NCBI RefSeq assembly: GCF_002797855.1
Contig: NZ_PGFB01000004.1
Span: forward strand, 124,001-188,000
Origin: Compostimonas suwonensis
GTDB lineage: Bacteria; Actinomycetota; Actinomycetes; Actinomycetales; Microbacteriaceae
Direction: 5' to 3'
Length of the DNA: 64,000 nt
Positions 59,086 through 64,000 of the stretch are shown piece by piece; the first letter of the stretch is position 1, and each line of letters opens with the position of its first letter. Position numbers and translations under genes: made by a program. The notes under the pieces were generated by a model. The model was not told the origin of the DNA. It worked only from the letters and a program-made list of their open reading frames with translations, and did no database searches.

Positions 59086-59388
59086 ATGGATGCCGTGGAC
59101 AACCTGATACCCGTGCTCATGACCGTGATCGGCTGGCTCGGCACCCTTCTGCTGCTCGGAGCGTATGCGCTCGTCACCGTCAAGAGGCTGCGGGTGGACG
59201 GCTGGGCCTACCAGGGCGCCAATCTCCTGGGCGGCGCCCTCCTGATGGTCAACACCGCCTACCTCTCGGCCTGGCCGTCGGCCGCCCTCAACCTCGCCTG
59301 GCTCGGTATCGGGGCGGTCGGGCTCGTGCACGGGCGTCGTGCCCGCCTGCGGCTGCGCACCGGAGCCCGGCCCGAGCCCGAGCTCTAG
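59086..59388 (+). CDS. CBU_0592-like small membrane protein
   Basis: Protein of 100 aa with three hydrophobic stretches: VLMTVIGWLGTLLLLGAYALVTV, AYQGANLLGGALLMVNTAYLSAW and ALNLAWLGIGAVGLV. The pattern GWxGxxxxxGAY, then YQGxNLxGxxxL, then WPSAxLNxxW matches the CBU_0592 family, of unknown function. It is divergent from the LysR gene, which may control it. Its TAG shares CTAG with the opposite azoreductase gene. Confidence 0.75.
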   Translation: MDAVDNLIPVLMTVIGWLGTLLLLGAYALVTVKRLRVDGWAYQGANLLGGALLMVNTAYLSAWPSAALNLAWLGIGAVGLVHGRRARLRLRTGARPEPEL

Positions 59389-60026
59389 CCGAGAGCGGCG
59401 CCGAGCCGCGCCGCCTCCCGGTGCGCTGCGGCGAGCTCGCTCGCGCTGCGCTCAGCCAGCTCGGCGAGCGCGGGCACGAAATCGGCGAGGGTCACGCTCG
59501 TCGTGACGACGGTGACGTCCATGCCAAGGGCGGAGCCGAGCACGATCCGCAACGCGGGAACCTCGTGATCCCAGTCCTGGCTCGGCGTGCCGGGGTCGTA
59601 CACCGCGCCTCGCGCGGTGACGATCACCGCCGGGCGTCCCTCGAGAGGTCGGGGACTGCCGGCGAAGGAGCCCGTCACGCCGGGAACATGGATGTAGTCG
59701 ATCCAGGCTTTGAGCGTCGAGGGCAGCGAGTAGTTGTAGAGCGGCGCTCCGATCAGCAGCACATCGGCGCAGAGCAGCTCGTCGAGGAGCTGCCGCTGAA
59801 GCTCATCGGCCTCGCGCGCAGGCGTTGCACCCGGCGGCCGCAGCTCGGGCGCCCAGTGCAGCGCCGGGTCGGCGAGGTGCGGCAGCGGTCGCATGTGGAG
59901 GTCGCGGTAGACGACCGTGTAGTCGTCACCTCGACCGCGCCAGGCCTCGGCGAAGGTCGCCGTGATCGCGCGCGAGCGCGACGACGTCAGGTCGGCGGAT
60001 GAGTCGAGGTGCAGCAGCGTGGGCAT
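59385..60026 (-). CDS. azoR: FMN-dependent NADH-azoreductase
   Basis: Protein of 213 aa with a flavodoxin-like fold. It opens LLHLDSSADLTSSRSRAIT, where the Ser-rich loop binds the FMN phosphate; GAPLYNYSLPSTLKAWIDYIHVPGVTGSF near residue 92 and VTARGAVYDPGT near 135 contact the isoalloxazine. These match AzoR/NQO1-like quinone or azo reductases. A TAGCGT box lies 6 bases before the ATG, so it is transcribed alone. It overlaps its convergent neighbour by 4 bases. Confidence 0.87.
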   Translation of the reverse strand: MPTLLHLDSSADLTSSRSRAITATFAEAWRGRGDDYTVVYRDLHMRPLPHLADPALHWAPELRPPGATPAREADELQRQLLDELLCADVLLIGAPLYNYSLPSTLKAWIDYIHVPGVTGSFAGSPRPLEGRPAVIVTARGAVYDPGTPSQDWDHEVPALRIVLGSALGMDVTVVTTSVTLADFVPALAELAERSASELAAAHREAARLGAALG

Positions 60027-60032
60027 AACCCA

Positions 60033-60038
60033 ACGCTA
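60033..60038 (-). promoter_or_regulatory. -10 box TAGCGT of the azoreductase gene
   Basis: On the minus strand TAGCGT is followed by 6 bases and the ATG at 60026. Confidence 0.5.
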
Positions 60039-60078
60039 CAACCCGGCTTCAGCGGTAGCTGACAGCGTCGCGGCGGGA

Positions 60079-60124
60079 GAAAGTCTCGCCGGCACGTGGA
60101 AGATCACGTGCCGGCGAGACTTTC
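60079..60124 (-). terminator. 20-bp perfect stem-loop after the aldehyde dehydrogenase genes
   Basis: Arms 60079-60098 and 60105-60124 are perfect complements over 20 bases around a six-base loop. On the minus strand it follows the second aldehyde dehydrogenase stop by 56 bases and is followed by CTCCC, so it should end the deoC operon transcript. Confidence 0.7.
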
Positions 60125-60180
60125 GCGTTCCGTGACAGCGAGTCTCGACGTCCAAACCTCGAATCGAGGTCCAGATGCGC

Positions 60181-61041
60181 TCAGATGAGGCTCTTCGTGT
60201 GCCAGACGGTCTTCGTCTCGGTGAACGCCGTGATGCGCGCGAGCGCGGGGGCCGCGGCATCCGGGCCGGACTCGGGGGTCAGCACGCGCTTGAGGGTCTC
60301 GGCGGCGGCGATCTCGAGGTCGACCCAGTCGAGCTCCTCCGCGCCCACGAGGTCGAGGGCGTTGACGTCGGAGTGCGAGGCGAGCCACGGCGCGATCTCG
60401 GCGGGAGAGCCGGTCAGCACGTTGACCACGCCGCCGGGCACGTCGCTCGTCGCGAGCACCTCGCTCAGGCTGATCGCGGCGAGCGGCAGGCGCTCGCTCG
60501 CGACGACGACCACCGTGTTGCCGCTCACGAGGGCCGGCGCGACGGCGCTCACGAAGCCGAGGAGCGAGGAGTCCTGCGGGGCGATGATCGCCACGACGCC
60601 GGTGGGCTCGGGGGTCGAGAGGTTGAAATACGGACCCGAGACGGGGTTGCCGTTGCCGGCGAGCTGCACGTACTTGTCGGCCCAGCCCGCGTACCAGATC
60701 CAGCGGTCGATGGCCTCGTCGACCTGCGCCGAGGCCTGAGCGGATGTCGCGCCCTCCGCCGCGCGGATCTCGTCGACGAACTGCGCCCGCCGCCCCTCCA
60801 GCAGTTCCGCGATGCGGTAGAGCACCTGACCCCGGTTGTACGCGGTGGCGCCGGACCAGCCGCCGAGAGCGGCACGCGCCGCCACGACCGCATCGCGGGC
60901 GTCTTTGCGCGAGGCCTGGGCCGCATTGGCGAGGAAGGCGCCCTCGGCGGTCGTCACCTCGTAGGTGCGGCCGGACTCGCTGCGCGGGAACTTTCCGCCG
61001 ATGTAGAGCTTGTAGGTCTTGGGAACGGCCAGTCGGGTCAT
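60181..61041 (-). CDS. Aldehyde-dehydrogenase-like protein lacking the catalytic half
   Basis: Protein of 286 aa that follows the aldehyde dehydrogenase N-terminal, NAD-binding half: KLYIGGKFPRSESGRTYEV near residue 11, WIWYAGWADKYVQL near 113, VAIIAPQDSSLLGFVSAVAPALVSGNTVVVVASE near 148 and GGVVNVLTG near 200. The residue-260 region with the catalytic Glu and the Cys nucleophile of full enzymes is absent, and the usual PWNFPL reads PQDSSL. The reading frame is open to a normal stop and codon bias is good, so this is a maintained short form rather than decay. It overlaps its full-length partner by 4 bases. Confidence 0.82.
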   Translation of the reverse strand: MTRLAVPKTYKLYIGGKFPRSESGRTYEVTTAEGAFLANAAQASRKDARDAVVAARAALGGWSGATAYNRGQVLYRIAELLEGRRAQFVDEIRAAEGATSAQASAQVDEAIDRWIWYAGWADKYVQLAGNGNPVSGPYFNLSTPEPTGVVAIIAPQDSSLLGFVSAVAPALVSGNTVVVVASERLPLAAISLSEVLATSDVPGGVVNVLTGSPAEIAPWLASHSDVNALDLVGAEELDWVDLEIAAAETLKRVLTPESGPDAAAPALARITAFTETKTVWHTKSLI

Positions 61042-62618
61042 TTCTTCACTCCCTTGCGGTTCGTGGCGGGAGCCGCCTTCGGTGCTGTCTTGGGCTCAGC
61101 CTTCGGTGCCGTCTTCTTCGCCGCCGCCTTCGGGGCCTCGACGACAGCCGCCGCGGGGCTCGCGGTCAGCGCCGGCTTGGCACTGGCGGGCTTGAGATAC
61201 GCGGCGAGCCCGTGGCGTCCGCCCTCGCGCCCGTAGCCCGACTCCTTGTAGCCGCCGAACGGCGAGGCCGGGTCGAAGCGGTTGAAGGTGTTGGCCCAGA
61301 CCACGCCCGCGCGCAGCTTGTCGGCGACGGCGAGGATGCGGCTGCCCTTGTCGCTCCAGATGCCCGCCGAGAGGCCGTAAGGAGTGTTATTGGCCTTGCT
61401 GATCGCCTCGGCGGGCGTGCGGAAGGTGAGCACCGAGAGCACCGGCCCGAAGATCTCCTCGCGCGCGATGCGGTGGCTCGTCGAGACGTTCGTGAAGATC
61501 GTGGGCGCGAACCAGAAGCCGTTCTGCGGCAGCTCGCACTTCGGGCTCCAGCGCACGGCGCCCTCGGCCTCCCCGATGTCGCTCAGCTCGCGGATGCGGG
61601 CGAGCTGCTCGGCGCTGTTGATGGCGCCGACATCGGTGTTCTTGTCGAGCGGATCGCCCACCCGCAGGGTCGAGAGGCGCTCTTTGAGGCGGTCGACGAC
61701 CTCGTCGTGGATGTTCTCCTGCACCAGGAGGCGGGAGCCCGCGCAGCAGACGTGGCCCTGGTTGAAGAAGATGCCGTTGACGATGCCCTCGATCGCCTGG
61801 TCGATGGGCGCGTCGTCGAAGACGATGTTCGCCGCCTTGCCGCCGAGCTCGAGGGTGACCTTCTTGCCCGTGCCCGCGATGGAGCGCGCGATCTCACGCC
61901 CGACCGCCGTCGACCCCGTGAAGGCGACCTTGTTGACATCCGGGTGGTTCACGAGCAGCCGCCCGGTCTCCCCCGCGCCTGTCACGATGTTGACGACTCC
62001 GGCGGGCAGATCGGCCTGCTGCAGGATCTCGGCGAAGATGAGCGCCGAGAGCGGCGTCGTCTCTGCAGGCTTGAGCACGACCGTGTTGCCCGCGGCGAGC
62101 GCCGGCGCGATCTTCCAGGCGAGCATGAGCAGCGGGAAGTTCCACGGGATGACCTGGGCCGCCACGCCGAGCGCGGCGGGGTTGGGCCCCACGCCGGCGT
62201 GATCGAGCTTGTCGGCCCAGCCCGCGTAGTAGAAGAACCAGGCGGCCACGAGCGGCACGTCGACGTCGCGGCTCTCCTTGATGGGCTTGCCGTTGTCGAG
62301 GCTCTCGGCGACCGCGAGCTCACGGGCGCGCTCCTGCACGAGACGCGCGATGCGGAAGAGGTACTTGCCGCGGTCGGAGCCCGACATCCGCGACCAGCTC
62401 GTGTCGTAGGCCCGGCGGGCGGATGCGACGGCCGCGTCGATGTCGGCCGCGTCGGCGCTCGCGATGGTCGCGATGCGCTCCTCCGTCGCCGGGGAGATGG
62501 TCTGGAAGCTCGCGCCGTTGCCGGGCACGAACTCGCCTCCGATGAACAGGCCGTACTCGTCGCGGAGGGACAGGATTGTCCGCGACTCGGGGGCCGGTGC
62601 GTATTCGAGGAAAGTCAT
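61038..62618 (-). CDS. Aldehyde dehydrogenase
   Basis: Protein of 526 aa. IPWNFPLLMLAWKIAPALAAGNTVVLKPAE near residue 155 binds NAD, VAFTGSTAVGREIA near 225 is the cofactor loop, VTLELGGKAANIVFDDA near 250 has the general-base Glu, and FFNQGHVCCAGSRL near 285 the nucleophile Cys. EIFGPVLSVLTF near 385 and PFGGYKESGYGREGG near 465 complete the family. An Ala/Lys/Pro-rich tail (about 490-526) is unusual. Next to deoC it probably oxidises acetaldehyde made from deoxyribose 5-phosphate. The short aldehyde-dehydrogenase-like protein downstream may be its partner. Confidence 0.9.
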   Translation of the reverse strand: MTFLEYAPAPESRTILSLRDEYGLFIGGEFVPGNGASFQTISPATEERIATIASADAADIDAAVASARRAYDTSWSRMSGSDRGKYLFRIARLVQERARELAVAESLDNGKPIKESRDVDVPLVAAWFFYYAGWADKLDHAGVGPNPAALGVAAQVIPWNFPLLMLAWKIAPALAAGNTVVLKPAETTPLSALIFAEILQQADLPAGVVNIVTGAGETGRLLVNHPDVNKVAFTGSTAVGREIARSIAGTGKKVTLELGGKAANIVFDDAPIDQAIEGIVNGIFFNQGHVCCAGSRLLVQENIHDEVVDRLKERLSTLRVGDPLDKNTDVGAINSAEQLARIRELSDIGEAEGAVRWSPKCELPQNGFWFAPTIFTNVSTSHRIAREEIFGPVLSVLTFRTPAEAISKANNTPYGLSAGIWSDKGSRILAVADKLRAGVVWANTFNRFDPASPFGGYKESGYGREGGRHGLAAYLKPASAKPALTASPAAAVVEAPKAAAKKTAPKAEPKTAPKAAPATNRKGVKK

Positions 62619-62652
62619 GAGTGTTGTCTTCTTTCTCAGCCGACGGCGGTTC

Positions 62653-63666
62653 TCAGTCGACGGTGACGTAGTCGGGGCCCGAGTAGTGGCCCGTGGTCAT
62701 CTTCTGGCGCTGCAGCAGCACGTCGTTGAGCAGGCTCGACGCCCCGAACCGGAAGAGGTGCGGCTGCAGCCACTCCTCGCCGGCCGTCTCGGCGACGGTC
62801 ACGAGATAGCGGATGGCGTCTTTCGAGCTGCGGATGCCGCCGGCCGGCTTCACGCCCACACGACGGCCGCTCACGCGGTACCAGTCCCGCACGACCTCGA
62901 GCATGCTGAGCGTCACCGGCAGGGTCGCCGCGGGTGAGACCTTGCCGGTCGAGGTCTTGATGAAGTCGCCGCCGGCGAGGATCGCGAGCCAGGAGGCGCG
63001 CCGCACGTTGTCGTAGGTGTTGAGCTCGCCGGTCTCCAGGATGACCTTGAGGTGGGCGGAGCTGCCGTCGGCGCGGCGGCAGGCGTCTTTGACGGCCACG
63101 ATCTCGTCGTAGACCTTGCCGTAACGGCCGGAGAGGAAGGCACCGCGGTCGATGACCATGTCGATCTCGTCGGCGCCGGCCTCGACGGCATCCTTCGTGT
63201 CGGCGAGCTTGACCGCGAGCGACGCCCGGCCGCTCGGGAAGGCCGTCGCGACCGCGGCCACCTGAATGCCGCCGTCTCCGCCGGCCGCGTGCGCCGAGCC
63301 GAGCGCCTCGACGGCGTAGGGCACCATGTCGCCGTAGACGCAGACGGCCGCGACGCGCGGGGTGCTCAGGTCGGAGGGGTCCGGGGTCATCGCCTTGGCG
63401 ACGAGCGAGCGCACCTTTCCCGGGGTGTCCGCGCCCTCGAGCGTCGTGAGGTCGATGAGCTCGATGATCGTGTCGAGCGCTCGCCTCTTCGAGCTCGTCT
63501 TGATGGAGCGGGTGGCGAGGTCTGCCGCGCGGGCCTCGAGCCCGACGGCGTCGACTCCCGGGATGCCCTCGAGGTAGCGGCGGAGATCGGCGTCGGTCGG
63601 GTCTCCGTCGACGAGGGCCCGGATCCTCTCGGCCGGCGCGCTCCCGCCCTGCTGGGTGAGTGTCAT
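62653..63666 (-). CDS. deoC: Deoxyribose-phosphate aldolase
   Basis: Protein of 337 aa, the long form of DeoC. IDLTTLEGADTPGKVRSL near residue 65, VYGDMVPYAVEAL near 105, DEIDMVIDRGAFLSG near 160, FIKTSTGKVSPAATL near 235 with the Schiff-base Lys, and VGVKPAGGIRS near 270 with the second Lys. It splits deoxyribose 5-phosphate into glyceraldehyde 3-phosphate and acetaldehyde. GGAAGGAA lies 7 bases before the ATG. It overlaps the regulator gene upstream by 4 bases. Confidence 0.93.
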   Translation of the reverse strand: MTLTQQGGSAPAERIRALVDGDPTDADLRRYLEGIPGVDAVGLEARAADLATRSIKTSSKRRALDTIIELIDLTTLEGADTPGKVRSLVAKAMTPDPSDLSTPRVAAVCVYGDMVPYAVEALGSAHAAGGDGGIQVAAVATAFPSGRASLAVKLADTKDAVEAGADEIDMVIDRGAFLSGRYGKVYDEIVAVKDACRRADGSSAHLKVILETGELNTYDNVRRASWLAILAGGDFIKTSTGKVSPAATLPVTLSMLEVVRDWYRVSGRRVGVKPAGGIRSSKDAIRYLVTVAETAGEEWLQPHLFRFGASSLLNDVLLQRQKMTTGHYSGPDYVTVD

Positions 63667-64000
63667 CGTGCGATTCCTTCCTGGAGAGCACGGCTGTCGG
63701 CCACGAGGGCCGACGCCGTTGCTTCGTCTGTGACGAGCACCGTGCACAGGCCGCTCGACGCGACCGCCCGGGCGATCCCGAGCTTCGCGGCGCCGGCGAT
63801 CACGGCGATGCTGATGGTGGCCGAGCGCAGGGCGTCGTGACCGAGGCCGAGGGTGCGCTCGTTGAGCTCGTGGTCGACGATCGCGCCCTGGGCGTCGATG
63901 AAACGGCCGACGACGTCGCCGACCGCTCCCCGGTCGACGAGGGTCGCGACCTCCTCGGCCGTGAGATAGCCGCTGTCGACGAGCACGGAGTTCTCGTCGG
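63663..64000 (-). CDS. SorC/DeoR-type sugar-binding regulator, C-terminal part
   Basis: Only the last 112 or so codons are in the window; the 5' end lies beyond base 64000. Visible are DSGYLTAEEVATLVDRGAVGDVVGRFIDAQG and HDALRSATISIAVIAGAAKLGIARAVASSGLCTVLVTDEATA, which match the phosphosugar-binding domain of SorC-family regulators. The DNA-binding domain would be in the missing part. As the first gene of the run with deoC it presumably responds to deoxyribose 5-phosphate. The stop overlaps the deoC ATG. Confidence 0.85.
   Translation of the reverse strand, partial: DENSVLVDSGYLTAEEVATLVDRGAVGDVVGRFIDAQGAIVDHELNERTLGLGHDALRSATISIAVIAGAAKLGIARAVASSGLCTVLVTDEATASALVADSRALQEGIAR

Overview
The window is one continuous, very GC-rich chromosomal segment from an actinobacterium, most likely a member of the Microbacteriaceae. 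The lineage call rests on strong G/C third-position bias, a clpS-DUF2017 pair, a CIRCE plus HAIR operator pair before an Hsp20 gene, about twenty genes whose TANNNT -10 box lies exactly 6-7 bases before the start codon (leaderless transcripts), cell-wall sorting signals, and a strongly over-used GGATGCC/GGCATCC heptamer. I saw no rRNA, tRNA, CRISPR array, insertion sequence or phage gene; this looks like ordinary chromosome with a few unusual loci.

Layout: (1) 1-4250, the distal part of an ebo operon (eboA, eboB, eboE, eboF) closed by a 32-bp perfect stem-loop. (2) 4294-8408, a membrane-anchored sulfite-oxidase-like enzyme, then a glycosyltransferase and a BphX-like membrane protein diverging from an AT-rich palindromic operator, followed by a TetR regulator. 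(3) 8405-18913, a molybdenum block: modABC with a HTH/TOBE regulator, moeB, moeA, a moaC-mogA fusion, moaE, moaD and moaA, then a small sulfite-oxidase-family protein, a flavin reductase and a DUF6510 zinc-ribbon protein. No mobA is present, which fits enzymes that use Mo-molybdopterin without a nucleotide. (4) 18947-21655, a hipBA module, a PabC-like lyase and a small acidic protein.

(5) 21656-29281, two secreted purple-acid-phosphatase-like proteins behind a PHO-box-like repeat; the second carries four large beta-propeller modules made by two DNA duplications. (6) 29319-33865, a membrane protein, an esterase, clpS-DUF2017 and a DAHP synthase with an aromatic leader-peptide attenuator. (7) 33865-37155, a TPP-riboswitch thiM-thiE-thiD/tenA operon, diverging from a CHY zinc-finger gene. 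(8) 37174-44029, a peptidase, a TetR regulator, small membrane proteins, hsp20 and oligopeptidase B.

(9) 44121-52157, a cyclic-nucleotide-type phosphodiesterase, a Stealth sugar-phosphotransferase paired with a SNF2 helicase, and a wall-anchored phytase-like esterase. (10) 52418-60124, a CsoR-family regulator, an SGNH hydrolase, lipB-lipA, a WYL regulator diverging from a two-gene ABC exporter, a LysR regulator and an azoreductase. (11) 60181-64000, a SorC-type regulator (cut by the window end), deoC and two aldehyde dehydrogenases, one lacking its catalytic half, on the minus strand.

The most rewarding non-gene signals are the DAHP-synthase leader, a chain of two six-codon reading frames between moeA and moaC, an overlapping short frame before the first phosphatase, the CIRCE/HAIR pair, a set of long intergenic stem-loops, and three convergent gene pairs that end on one shared CTAG.
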